Part shown: positions 45,651-54,933 of the stretch, one piece after another
How the letters are laid out: every line of letters starts with the position of its first letter
Numbering within the stretch: the stretch's first letter is position 1
Origin: Shewanella gelidimarina
Lineage (GTDB): Bacteria > Pseudomonadota > Gammaproteobacteria > Enterobacterales > Shewanellaceae
DNA: 64,000 bases
Assembly: GCF_023283945.1 (NCBI RefSeq)
Contig: NZ_JAKIKW010000025.1
Coordinates: 1-64,000 of the forward strand
Direction of reading: 5' to 3'
Made by a program: the position numbers and the translations under genes
The notes under the pieces: generated by a model
Told to the model about the DNA's origin: nothing
Databases searched by the model: none
The model's input: only the letters and a program-made list of their open reading frames with translations

Positions 45651-45906
45651 ATGAATGCATTAATTGACTATGAAGCAGGAAAGCTAGTCGAATTATTTGA
45701 TCAGGATGATGATTTGTCGATATATATACCCATCCCACTTGAAGATGTTCGTTTCAGAGGCATTGTACCAGTTCACTTCTAGGCGCATTAACATAGAAAT
45801 GGTTATCAATGAGATCTCGGTACTCAAGCATAGAGGACGACATAATATCGCCAAGATCATTGAGTCTCATGGGCAATCAGCACTGAGTGATCGACTCAAT
45901 TATTAG
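45651..45906 (+). pseudogene. Small gene split by a +1 frameshift (about 85 residues if joined)
   Basis: Frame 1 starts at ATG 45651 with AGAGG 9 bases upstream and runs 43 codons (MNALIDYEAGKL..GIVPVHF) to a TAG at 45780-45782. Skipping one base at that TAG continues without a break as RRINIEMVINEIS..SALSDRLNY to a stop at 45906. Both halves read as normal protein and the join gives one compact acidic-basic protein. I see no slippery run, so a simple indel is likelier than programmed frameshifting. Alternatively these are two overlapping small genes. A terminator follows. Confidence 0.5.
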
Positions 45907-45916
45907 GCTCAGCCAT

Positions 45917-45944
45917 AAAAAAAGGCCAAACACATGTTTGGCCT
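45917..45944 (-). terminator. Terminator, mainly for the leftward methyltransferase gene
   Basis: Perfect stem AGGCCAAAC/GTTTGGCCT (45923-45944) with a 4-base loop. The minus strand has a T7 run after the stem; the + strand has only GTTTAC. Confidence 0.82.
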
Positions 45945-45987
45945 GTTTACTTTATTTTATTCTATCCTGACAACTAGAAATAAATGG

Positions 45988-46899
45988 TTATTCTTGTTGT
46001 CTATACCGCAATACTTTTAGTGCTTTATCAGGATTAATATCTTCAAAGACAGCAGGATTAGCCATCTGTTCACAAAACTGCAAACTCGGGCTGTAGCTAG
46101 CGACTTGTTCTTTCAAAAAATCAATACTCAGCTCAGGCGCATTTAAACATAATAGAATATCGCCATCAGGTGCCAATAGATCAGGTAAACGTTTTAACAG
46201 GCGTGCATAATCTTTTGTCGCGACAAAACTGCCCTTTTGATTACTGGGTGGATCCGCAATAATAATATCGTAAGGTCCAAGCTTGGTTAACTTTCCCCAG
46301 GACTTAAAAATATCATGTCCAAGAAAGCGCGCCCCAGCACCAAAATTATTTAGCATGTGATTTTGCTTACCTATCGATAGTGAGCCTTTGCTCATATCAA
46401 TGTTAACCACCTCAGTTGCTTTGCCTTGCAGCGCCGCAATAGAAAAACCACAGGTATAAGCAAACAAATTCAGGACTTTTTTGCCTGCGCTATGTTCACG
46501 AACCCATTGGCGGCCATTGCACATATCCAAAAATAAGCCATGATTTTGGCCACGTAGCAGATGGACTTGAAACTGAGCGCCATTTTCAACAACAATGTGC
46601 TTTTCAGGCACCTCACCTTTAAGGATATCGGTGTGCGTTTCACCGCCACTACGGTACTGAAAAACCAGATTTATTGGTTCAACACTCTTTAGCTCACACC
46701 AACGTTGCTCAATAGCCTCTGTGAGGACTGAGAGTTCATCCTCATTGAGTGGCTTAAAACTGGTCAGCAGTACCACTGGCGCATACCAATCTAAGCAAAG
46801 GTGTTCAGCTCCTTGATAACGCCCACCACGGCCATGAAATAGCCGACTCACATCATTACCAAAGGTAACGTCTTTTATTGCTTCAATAAATAACTGCAT
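45988..46899 (-). CDS. Class I SAM methyltransferase, RlmI/PF10672 type
   Basis: 303 residues. The core has NHGLFLDMCNGRQWV, VLNLFAYTCGFSIAAL (SAM motif I), VVNIDMSKGSLSIGKQN (motif II) and IIADPPSNQKG (motif IV, DPPS), which is the RlmI/RlmK-like Methyltrans_SAM family. It lacks the N-terminal PUA domain of full-length RlmI (~396 residues), so it is a short relative; the RNA substrate is not known. It lies 5 bases after the AI-2E family gene and is probably cotranscribed. Confidence 0.82.
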   Translation of the reverse strand: MQLFIEAIKDVTFGNDVSRLFHGRGGRYQGAEHLCLDWYAPVVLLTSFKPLNEDELSVLTEAIEQRWCELKSVEPINLVFQYRSGGETHTDILKGEVPEKHIVVENGAQFQVHLLRGQNHGLFLDMCNGRQWVREHSAGKKVLNLFAYTCGFSIAALQGKATEVVNIDMSKGSLSIGKQNHMLNNFGAGARFLGHDIFKSWGKLTKLGPYDIIIADPPSNQKGSFVATKDYARLLKRLPDLLAPDGDILLCLNAPELSIDFLKEQVASYSPSLQFCEQMANPAVFEDINPDKALKVLRYRQQE

Positions 46900-46904
46900 C
46901 TAAC

Positions 46905-47987
46905 TCACTTCTTACTAGTTTCAATCTTTAAATCGTTTTCGGGAACATCGTGATTTTCAGCAATATCATCACCGATTAATACTGCTAACCAACGTCCGCC
47001 TTGGCTAGACTCTAAGGCAATTTTTACAATCATGGTCAGCGGGACGGATAACAACATGCCGGCAGAACCTAACAACCAGCCCCAAAATATTAATGATAAA
47101 AAAACAACCAAAGTCGACAGGCCAAGACCGCGTCCCATGTATCGGGGTTCAACGAAGTTGCCCATAACCGCGTTAGTCCCTAAATACAGCAAAGCAACAG
47201 CGCCTGCAGCACCAGGGCCTATTTGTATAAAGGCCAGCAATACCGAAGGAATGGCGGCAATGATAGAACCAATATTTGGAATATAGTTGAACAGAAAAGC
47301 AATCACGCCCCACAACAATGCGTAATCGACACCAATGATGTATAAGCCCACGCCAACAATGAGTCCCGTTGCTAAACTCACCAAGGTTTTAATCACCATG
47401 TATTGATTGACTGAATTTAAAAAACGGTCAACTTGCTGTAAACGCATATCGGGATCATCAAGTGCAAAATGCATCTTTTTTGAAAACCCATTAGATTCAA
47501 ACAACATAAACACAACGGTTAAGATGATTAAGAACAGGTTAGCCATGACACTGCCAACACCGGTCAGCATATTGGTGGTCATTGACAATGCTACACCAGG
47601 ATCAAAGTAAGCCAGTATTTGTTCTTTAGAGATCTGAATATTGAGCGTGGCCAATTTGTCGACAATCCAAGAAAATTGCTCAATTAACTGATCACGATAA
47701 AAAGGTAATTGTGTGGAAAACTCATTGATAGAGGTCCCGACTATAGACGCCAACCACAAACCCATCAGGACAATAAATGCCATTAGCATTAATACCGCAA
47801 CCCCTCTTGGGACACGATGACGGGTAAGCCAGCTAATCATCGGGTTACAGATCACGGCAATAAATACCGATAATACAAACGGAACAACAATCGGACTTGC
47901 CGTCTTGATCCCCGCGAGGATCACCACAATAAATGCAGAGATGGCAAACCCTTTAAATGCGACGCCTTGATTCTCAAATCGGGTCAT
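46905..47987 (-). CDS. AI-2E/PerM-family membrane protein
   Basis: 360 residues with about eight membrane segments. VVPFVLSVFIAVICNPMISWL near the N-terminus and LLWGVIAFLFNYIPNIGSIIAAIPSVLLAF mark the AI-2E exporter (TqsA/PerM) family. Members have been linked to autoinducer-2 export or Na+/H+ exchange; the name does not prove either here. The C-terminal ~25 residues are hydrophilic and acidic. It is the first gene of a two-gene unit with the methyltransferase. Confidence 0.85.
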   Translation of the reverse strand: MTRFENQGVAFKGFAISAFIVVILAGIKTASPIVVPFVLSVFIAVICNPMISWLTRHRVPRGVAVLMLMAFIVLMGLWLASIVGTSINEFSTQLPFYRDQLIEQFSWIVDKLATLNIQISKEQILAYFDPGVALSMTTNMLTGVGSVMANLFLIILTVVFMLFESNGFSKKMHFALDDPDMRLQQVDRFLNSVNQYMVIKTLVSLATGLIVGVGLYIIGVDYALLWGVIAFLFNYIPNIGSIIAAIPSVLLAFIQIGPGAAGAVALLYLGTNAVMGNFVEPRYMGRGLGLSTLVVFLSLIFWGWLLGSAGMLLSVPLTMIVKIALESSQGGRWLAVLIGDDIAENHDVPENDLKIETSKK

Positions 47988-48353
47988 TAAAAAATCCTTG
48001 TTGATTAATAATATCGCGGCTTTTGTATTTCAAATGTAAAAACCATAACGCGACTAAACAGTAACTATAAAAATGTGCCAAGTATCACCAACAACTCAAC
48101 GCTTTTAGGCGAGTTAATAATACGAGCAACAGTAACAAGATCAATTATTTTCTGAATTATCGCATGCTTTTATAAAAATCACCGCTTTAGTTTAAGGCGC
48201 TAGAGTTTAAGAGGTTATGGTTATTCATTAACGGAACAAATGGCATTAATACGCAGTAATAGAACTATTTTTTGGCTAAGACGACAAAACGATAGATCCT
48301 ATTTGCCTTAACTAACGTAGACTCTATTAAGAGCCCTTAAAAAACAAAAGCCT
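47988..48353. other. Divergent promoter gap, AI-2E gene / yfcH
   Basis: 366 AT-rich bases with no ORF, strong hairpin or recognisable operator. Confidence 0.4.
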
Positions 48354-49256
48354 ATGAATATATTGATTACTGGTGCCAGTGGATTTGTTGGTACACAGCT
48401 TGTAAAACGGTTAAGTCATCATCAACTGACGTTGCTGACAAGGCACCCTGAGCATGCCGCTGAGCGTTTAGGGACGCATCATCACTACCTTAGTTCTCTA
48501 GATGGATTAGCGAACTTAGACAGTTTTGATACGGTGATTAATCTCGCAGGCGAACCCATAGCGGGAAAAAGGTGGTCTGACACGCAAAAAAAAGCAATAT
48601 GCCATAGCCGTTGGTCAATAACAGCCAAACTGGCCCAATTGATCCTCGCAAGTAATAACCCACCAAGCACATTCGTTAGCGCTTCAGCCGTCGGATACTA
48701 TGGTAGCCAAGGCTCACGACATATTGATGAAACACTGCAACTAAGCTCAGAAAATCGTGCAGAGTTTACTCATAAAGTCTGTCACAAGTGGGAACAAGAA
48801 GCGCAAAATGCTGCAACTGAAAGCACTCGAGTATGCATTATTCGCATTGGCTTAGTACTTGGTTCCCAAGGTGGCGCGTTAGCAAAAATGTTACCTGCTT
48901 TTAAACTTGGTCTAGGCGGGCCTATCGCCAATGGCAAACAGGGGATGAGTTGGATACATCAAGATGACTTAATTGGCTTAATTGAATTCTTACTTAACAA
49001 CCCACAAACCAGTGGGATATTCAATGGATGCGCACCCACGCCTATCAGTAATCAAGATTTCACCAAGGCATTAGGCGCCGCATTAAACCGCCCAGCCTGT
49101 ATTCCAGTGCCTGCATTTGGACTGAAACTGGCGCTAGGTGAAATGTCGACTTTGTTAATAGAAGGACAATATGTGGTGCCTAAAAGGGCGTTAACTGCGG
49201 GCTTTGAATTTAAATACCCTACAATTGATAGTGCATTAAACGCACTGTTTAAATAA
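48354..49256 (+). CDS. yfcH: TIGR01777-family epimerase YfcH
   Basis: 300 residues. The N-terminal Rossmann motif is MNILITGASGFVGTQLVKRL (GASGFVG), followed by NLAGEPIAGKRWS and SASAVGYYGSQG, both signatures of the TIGR01777/YfcH group of sugar-nucleotide-epimerase-like proteins. The C-terminal DUF1731-type tail (PVPAFGLKLALGEMSTLLIEGQYVVPKRALTAGF) is present. Substrate unknown. It stands alone, convergent with ybbP. Confidence 0.92.
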   Translation: MNILITGASGFVGTQLVKRLSHHQLTLLTRHPEHAAERLGTHHHYLSSLDGLANLDSFDTVINLAGEPIAGKRWSDTQKKAICHSRWSITAKLAQLILASNNPPSTFVSASAVGYYGSQGSRHIDETLQLSSENRAEFTHKVCHKWEQEAQNAATESTRVCIIRIGLVLGSQGGALAKMLPAFKLGLGGPIANGKQGMSWIHQDDLIGLIEFLLNNPQTSGIFNGCAPTPISNQDFTKALGAALNRPACIPVPAFGLKLALGEMSTLLIEGQYVVPKRALTAGFEFKYPTIDSALNALFK

Positions 49257-49340
49257 CTTGAACTTTAGGGGCTGTTGGCTTCGTTCAACAGAAAAAGCGG
49301 GAAGATAATCAACAATCTCCCCGCCATCAATCTCTGAGCT

Positions 49341-51794
49341 TTAATGCCCTTTAAGCAGTTCACTGCACGATTTGTTTAACAGCTGACGACAGCTCCAAAG
49401 TCCAAGTAAAGCAACCACCAAACCACCACACAATGGCGCTATCCCCCACCAAGGCCAATGCATATAAACGTTGAGTTCAAACACCTGAGTTTTCAATAAG
49501 TACAAGGTAAACTCAGCAACGATAACCGCCAACACTCCCGCAATCGTCCCTAGTAGCGCAAATTCAAGTCCTGTGGCAGCTCTAAGTAACCAACCAGATG
49601 CTCCAAATGTCCTTAGTACCGCAAGTTCACGTTGTCTGGTTGCCATTCCAGCTTCAGTCTGGGCTATCATCACCAGCGCGCTTGCAAGTAACACCAATAC
49701 CAGCACTAAGGTCAGTGATAAAGAAACTTGATCAATGATTTCGCGTAACTGCTTCACCATTGCGCCAACATCGATAATCGACACTGTTGGAAACTGCTTT
49801 ATCAAGGATAAAATAACGCCGCGCTGTGACTCTTCTAAGTGAAAGCTCGACATGGAGGTATAGGCAAACGGCGCCAATGCTTCTTTTGTGAAGATCATAA
49901 AGAAGTTTGGCTGCAATGTTTCCCAATGCACAGCTCGAATACTCGCCACTTTCACCGTCAAAGATTGATTATCAATGGTGTAAGTTAACCTGTCACCCAA
50001 GGCTAATTCCAAACGTTCAGCAACACCGGATTCAACAGAGACATCAAAAATATCCTGATTAAAGCGACCAGAAAGAATTTCATTATTGTCTGGCATGCTG
50101 TCACGGAAGGTGAGATTCAACTCCCGCGAGATCCCAACCCGTCCCTCACCACCCGCTTTCTTCTGCTCAGAAGAGATCAGTACCTCGTCATTAATCGCGG
50201 TTAAACGTCCTCTGATCACAGGGTAAATAACCGGCGGTACTTTTACATGGGGTTTTAAGAAATCTGCAATAGTGGCTGTTTCTTCTGGCGCAATATTGAC
50301 CAAAAAGTAATTGGGCGCATTTTCGGGTAACTGCTTTTGCCACTCGTTTAGTAGATCTTGTCTCAATGCAAAAATGGTTAACAATAAAACCAATGCGCTA
50401 CTGAACCCGACTAACTGCACTGCATTTTGCCGTGCTCGTCTGCGAAGCCCCGCCAATGCTAACTGCAATGGGTTAGTGGTTTTCATACCAACACTATGAC
50501 CCAAGCGGATCATAAAGAAGCCTAAAACACTCAGTAAAGTGCCTAACAATAATACTGCGGCAACTACCGTTAACGTTAATGGCAGACTCTGTGAGTACAA
50601 GTAACCCAACAATGCCATTGCACTTAAGCTTAATAAGAGGTGCAGCCACATCCCTAATTGCAAACCTTCAAGCTGGCGCTGCAACACTCTCAATGGCGGA
50701 ATAGACAATAATCGCATTAGAGGATATGCCGAAAACATAAAGGCACTGATAAAACCGGTACCGATCCCGAGCAGTAATGGTCTGCTCATCGGCGGATTGT
50801 ATGCGGCTATCTCTACTGGTAAAAATGCTGTGATCGTGCGATCAAGCCCAACGCCACCGATTAAGCCAAGAACAACACCCACAACAGTCACTAGCAGTAG
50901 ATGGGTGCCAAATAAAATTCTTATTTGCTTTGCTGAAGCGCCAAATGTCTTCAACATGGCCACCACGTCATAGTGGCGCTGACAATATCGTTGCGCCGCA
51001 ATACCAATGGCCGCACAAGCAAGCGCGATACCGAGTAAGCTTGCGAGTAATAAAAAGCGCTCAGCACGTTTAACGGCACTGGCAATTGGCGAGTCACCGG
51101 ACTGAACATCAACCCAGCGCTGACTGGTATTGAGTAGCGGTTTAGCTTGCACCTCAAATGCTTCTAGCTTTGCAGCATCTCCTGCAAATTGGTAAAGGTA
51201 TGTCACGCGACTACCCGGCTGGATAACTTGTGTTTTAGCCACATCTTCAATCCGCATCAACACCACAGGAGAAGATGCAAAAGGGTTAAATCCTGCATCG
51301 GGTAGGCGGATAATCTCATTGGATAAGTTAAAATTAGCATTACCAATTTCAATCTGTTGCGGGTACCCAAGTAAACCGCCTAATCGAGTTTCAAACCAAA
51401 TATCGTCTGCGCTCGGCAGCCCTTGAGCTATCCCAGTGCTGAGTTCAATATTGCCCTTGAGTGGATAGCCTTTTTCAACAGCTCTTACCGTCACCAGTTG
51501 GAATTCATCCCCAGCATATACCATGGAGTTAAACTGCATGCTGGTCACACGAGCAAGGCCTATCTTGTCAGCGATAGCTAAAACCGCGGGATCTATCTCT
51601 TTGGGTGAGTTAATAATCCTGTCAGCAGCAATAAATTTTGAAGCTTGCCCGTTAATCGCGAGCTGCAATCGTTCACTGACAGAAGCTAACCCGGTTACCG
51701 ATAGCACCGCTAGGGTGATAGCGAGAATAATCAGCAGCAGTTGTCCTTGAGACAATTCTCGCTTAAACAGCCTCCATGCAAGTTTTAGCTCCAT
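49341..51794 (-). CDS. ybbP: ABC transporter permease YbbP (FtsX-like, MacB type)
   Basis: 817 residues with ten or so membrane segments: one N-terminal, three around 245-350, a middle set around 385-480 and three at the C-terminus (about 690-800). Two periplasmic domains lie between, matching the YbbP layout of two fused FtsX halves. It pairs with YbbA, whose stop overlaps its start by 10 bases. In E. coli ybbA-ybbP and tesA have the same arrangement. The proposed role is removal of substrates from the inner membrane to the periplasm; the substrate is unproven. Confidence 0.92.
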   Translation of the reverse strand: MELKLAWRLFKRELSQGQLLLIILAITLAVLSVTGLASVSERLQLAINGQASKFIAADRIINSPKEIDPAVLAIADKIGLARVTSMQFNSMVYAGDEFQLVTVRAVEKGYPLKGNIELSTGIAQGLPSADDIWFETRLGGLLGYPQQIEIGNANFNLSNEIIRLPDAGFNPFASSPVVLMRIEDVAKTQVIQPGSRVTYLYQFAGDAAKLEAFEVQAKPLLNTSQRWVDVQSGDSPIASAVKRAERFLLLASLLGIALACAAIGIAAQRYCQRHYDVVAMLKTFGASAKQIRILFGTHLLLVTVVGVVLGLIGGVGLDRTITAFLPVEIAAYNPPMSRPLLLGIGTGFISAFMFSAYPLMRLLSIPPLRVLQRQLEGLQLGMWLHLLLSLSAMALLGYLYSQSLPLTLTVVAAVLLLGTLLSVLGFFMIRLGHSVGMKTTNPLQLALAGLRRRARQNAVQLVGFSSALVLLLTIFALRQDLLNEWQKQLPENAPNYFLVNIAPEETATIADFLKPHVKVPPVIYPVIRGRLTAINDEVLISSEQKKAGGEGRVGISRELNLTFRDSMPDNNEILSGRFNQDIFDVSVESGVAERLELALGDRLTYTIDNQSLTVKVASIRAVHWETLQPNFFMIFTKEALAPFAYTSMSSFHLEESQRGVILSLIKQFPTVSIIDVGAMVKQLREIIDQVSLSLTLVLVLVLLASALVMIAQTEAGMATRQRELAVLRTFGASGWLLRAATGLEFALLGTIAGVLAVIVAEFTLYLLKTQVFELNVYMHWPWWGIAPLCGGLVVALLGLWSCRQLLNKSCSELLKGH

Positions 51795-52552
51795 GAACTT
51801 GCCTCTTCATTCACAGCAATCTTTGCCGTTTCTAGTTCAGTATCTTCTGCTTGCTTATCCGTTGTTTTTTCGCTTATCTTTTCGCTTAAGTTGCCTGAAT
51901 CCATAATGAACTGTCGCTGACATCGGCTAGCCAAAATCATATCGTGAGTCACCAGCACCAGTGTGGTGTCACTCTCACGGTTGAGTTCAAACAACATGTC
52001 AGCGATTTTATCGCTGTTGGCTGAATCCAAGTTCCCCGTTGGCTCATCGGCAAACAATACTTTTGGCTCACAGATAAATGCACGGGCGATTGCCACACGC
52101 TGCTGCTCACCGCCAGATAGCTGATTAGGGAAATGATTAAGTCTGTGGCTCAATCCAACACGTTCTAACATCGCCTGAGACTTTTCTTTGGCATTAGCAA
52201 TCCCGGCCAACTCTGCCGGTAACATTACGTTTTCCAGCGCGTTTAAGGTATCGACCAACATAAAGGACTGGAAGATAAAACTCACTTTCTGCTTACGAAG
52301 TGCCGCTTTAGATTCTTCATTTAACGTTTCAAGTGCCACGCCATCAAGTAGAATGGATCCTTGGCTAGGAGAATCCAGCGCGGCAAGTAAACCAAGCAAG
52401 GTTGACTTACCGGAACCCGACGGCCCAAGTATCGCAACACTCTCCCCCTGCTTGACATCCATATTAATGCCGTTGAGGATAGTCAACTCTCCCTCTTGAG
52501 TATTAACCGATTTAATTAGGTGGCTTACTGTTATGGCGCTATTTTCAGACAT
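51785..52552 (-). CDS. ybbA: ABC transporter ATP-binding protein YbbA
   Basis: 255 residues from the ATG at 52552, preceded on the minus strand by AGAAGGG; a longer in-frame start at 52597 would run into tesA. Walker A GPSGSGKST, Q-loop FIFQSFMLVD, signature LSGGEQQR and Walker B VLFADEPTGNLD are complete. The C-terminal ~30 residues form an acidic tail. It belongs to the LolD/MacB-like branch and drives YbbP. Its 5' end overlaps the divergent tesA coding region. Confidence 0.92.
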   Translation of the reverse strand: MSENSAITVSHLIKSVNTQEGELTILNGINMDVKQGESVAILGPSGSGKSTLLGLLAALDSPSQGSILLDGVALETLNEESKAALRKQKVSFIFQSFMLVDTLNALENVMLPAELAGIANAKEKSQAMLERVGLSHRLNHFPNQLSGGEQQRVAIARAFICEPKVLFADEPTGNLDSANSDKIADMLFELNRESDTTLVLVTHDMILASRCQRQFIMDSGNLSEKISEKTTDKQAEDTELETAKIAVNEEASSWS

Positions 52553-53162
52553 AAAACCCTTCTTTAACCTTAAAAACCGACTATGTGGTTTTGTCATATT
52601 ATTTATATTCAGCAGTTTTCCACTGAGTGCTGCCCCTATATTAATCCTAGGTGACAGCCTAAGTGCAAGCTATGGTATGCCAGAAAATGAAGGATGGGTG
52701 CATCTATTACGAACAAATATGCCTCAACATACCATCATTAACGGCTCTGTAAGTGGTGAAACTTCAGCTGGCGGATTGCGTAGACTGCCCGCCCTGCTTG
52801 AATCTGCAAGCCCTGACGTTATTTTAATTGAGCTAGGTGGCAATGACGGACTGCGTGGTTTTCCTCCTAAACAATTGAAAGATAATCTTACAAAAATCAT
52901 AGAACTTGCAAAGACAAAACAGATAAAAGTGCTGTTAAGCGAGATAATGGTGCCGCCTAACTACGGTCCCCGCTATGCATCACAAATTAGCAATGTCTAT
53001 AAAGAACTCGCAGCAGAGCACGAAATCACCCTGATGCCATTCTTTATGGAATCCATTGTCATAGACAGTACGTTGATGCAAAGAGATGGGATCCATCCAA
53101 ATGCAAAAGCACAGCCACAAATTGCTGAATTTATGCTGCCTTGGATCCAACAAGCACTTTAA
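52533..53162 (+). CDS. tesA: Multifunctional esterase/thioesterase/lysophospholipase TesA
   Basis: 209 residues. The signal peptide ends near residue 33 (FPLSA). SGNH blocks: GDSLS with the nucleophile S42, a glycine in the GETS region, LGGND, and the D-x-x-H of block V (RDGIHPN). It hydrolyses acyl esters in the periplasm. No in-frame Met lies between 52533 and the signal peptide core, so the coding start overlaps the 5' end of ybbA by 20 bases on the opposite strand; each promoter would then lie inside the other gene. Confidence 0.94.
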   Translation: MALFSDIKPFFNLKNRLCGFVILFIFSSFPLSAAPILILGDSLSASYGMPENEGWVHLLRTNMPQHTIINGSVSGETSAGGLRRLPALLESASPDVILIELGGNDGLRGFPPKQLKDNLTKIIELAKTKQIKVLLSEIMVPPNYGPRYASQISNVYKELAAEHEITLMPFFMESIVIDSTLMQRDGIHPNAKAQPQIAEFMLPWIQQAL

Positions 53163-53286
53163 AAAAGTGCTAAAAACAAACATAGTTCTTGAAGCTTGCT
53201 TGCCAACTTTGTAGATTATTAAGCTATTAGACCAAAAATTAGTAATCGATTGAATTTCAGGACAAGTAAGCTTCAGGGAGAAGGTA

Positions 53287-54399
53287 ATGATAACAAGATG
53301 TAGCTACTGCATATTAATTGCAGGCAGCGTTACTGTCGGCTGTTTTAGTCCCTCGATTTTAGCCGCAGAGACAGTCACTCACTTAACGCCGGCTCGAATC
53401 ACACCTGAACAAATATTTCCGCCTGAAGACAGTAAATATGATTGGCTACAACTCACCTCATTGGAGTTACTCAAAGGCGAAATCGTTAACCTTTACGACG
53501 ACAAACTCGAATTCGATAGTGATGAGCTCGACAGCGTATTTATCGATTGGGAAGATGTGAAAGTGCTGCAAAGTCGTCATATTATGAGTATCGGCTTTAC
53601 TGATCTCAGCACTAAAACGGGTCGACTACTCGTCAAAGATGGCAAGTCCTATATCAATGGTGAGGAGTTTGATAGTCACCAAATAATGACGATTATCGCG
53701 GGAGAGCAAACCGAAGCTAACTATTGGTCGAGTAAAATTACCTTAGGGGCAAACTTTCGAAAAGGTAACACTGACCAGATAGACTACAGTGCACTCGCCA
53801 AGACGAAGCGACGCACGACAGAATCACGATTCAATCTCGACTACATCGGCAACTACTCAGAAACAGATGGTGAAAACCGCATAAATAACCACCGAATTAA
53901 CAGTAACTTTGACAGGTTCATCTCCAAACAATTTTATCTTAGACCGGTATTCGGTGAAATCTATATTGACCCATTTTTGAACATAGATTATCGAGTGACG
54001 CTGGGTTCTGGTCTTGGTTACAACATCATTGATAATGCGAAAACAGAGTGGAGTGTCAGTGGTGGCCCCGCTTATACCTATACTCGATTTGATACTGTCG
54101 AAATGAATAAAAATAAAGGTGATGGCAGCGCAGCATTGGTTATTGAAAGCTTATACGATACTGAAATTACAGGAGACATAGATTTTAACGCGCTATATCG
54201 CTTGCAGTACGGGAATGAAACCTCTGGTGGTTATACCCACCATGCGATTGCGACGTTAGAGATTGAGCTAACCGATATGTTTGATCTTGACCTGTCATTC
54301 GTTTGGGACAGAACCAACAACCCTCAACCCGATTCAAACGGGCTAACACCTGAACCAAATGATTATCAGTTTATTATTGGTTTTGGTATCGATATCTAG
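53287..54399 (+). CDS. DUF481 outer-membrane barrel protein
   Basis: 370 residues with a signal peptide ending ILA-A near residue 27. After a short soluble part (about 35-150, with LELLKGEIVNLYDDKLEFDSDELD) comes the DUF481 barrel (KITLGANFRKGNTDQIDYSALA, RINSNFDRFISKQFYLRPVFG, LGSGLGYNIIDNAKTEWSVSGG, ending FIIGFGIDI). DUF481 proteins are salt-stress-linked outer-membrane proteins of unknown function. A GGGAGAAGG site precedes the ATG by 5 bases. It is monocistronic. Confidence 0.88.
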   Translation: MITRCSYCILIAGSVTVGCFSPSILAAETVTHLTPARITPEQIFPPEDSKYDWLQLTSLELLKGEIVNLYDDKLEFDSDELDSVFIDWEDVKVLQSRHIMSIGFTDLSTKTGRLLVKDGKSYINGEEFDSHQIMTIIAGEQTEANYWSSKITLGANFRKGNTDQIDYSALAKTKRRTTESRFNLDYIGNYSETDGENRINNHRINSNFDRFISKQFYLRPVFGEIYIDPFLNIDYRVTLGSGLGYNIIDNAKTEWSVSGGPAYTYTRFDTVEMNKNKGDGSAALVIESLYDTEITGDIDFNALYRLQYGNETSGGYTHHAIATLEIELTDMFDLDLSFVWDRTNNPQPDSNGLTPEPNDYQFIIGFGIDI

Positions 54400-54933
54400 T
54401 CTAAAAATATCGATATCACAGCTTAATAGGGAGACCGATCATGTAGGGCAACAGCTTTGCCCTCTTATCAGGGTAATAGTCTAGATGACGAGTACAAATG
54501 AGTGGTTAGATTGATAATTTAGATAGGAGCCACCTCTAAACCAAGATATATCCAATGACATCGTTATCCACGGCAAAGGTTTAACTCCAGTCCCTTTCAA
54601 AAGATCAACAACCTCACCTTTATTGCGCTGTGATCAATATACGACCCTGTCAAACATTACTGGCTAACGTATTGTTTATATGAAAATTAACCAGATACTG
54701 CACGGTAAAGTATTTCAAATAAAAATCAAGCTGAACAAAAATAATACACTCGTTTGAATTTCAACCTCTTCACTTTCCTTTTCAATAACTAACAACAACC
54801 ATCGTGTTTAACAGTCTGCATCAATTTATTTGATAACAAGATGTTGCAAACTTGTTGTCCTGATTTCACATTGCTTATCTGGTACGTCAGTGCAATCTAG
54901 AGCGCGCATAATAAAAATAAATTTGGAGACGCT
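54400..54933. other. Gap upstream of the beta-helix/cytochrome gene
   Basis: 534 bases, AT-rich, with no ORF. The palindromic word ATATCGATAT appears near 54408. The promoter of the next gene should lie here; TTTGGAGAC is its ribosome-binding site. No terminator with a U-run is seen after the DUF481 gene. Confidence 0.4.
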
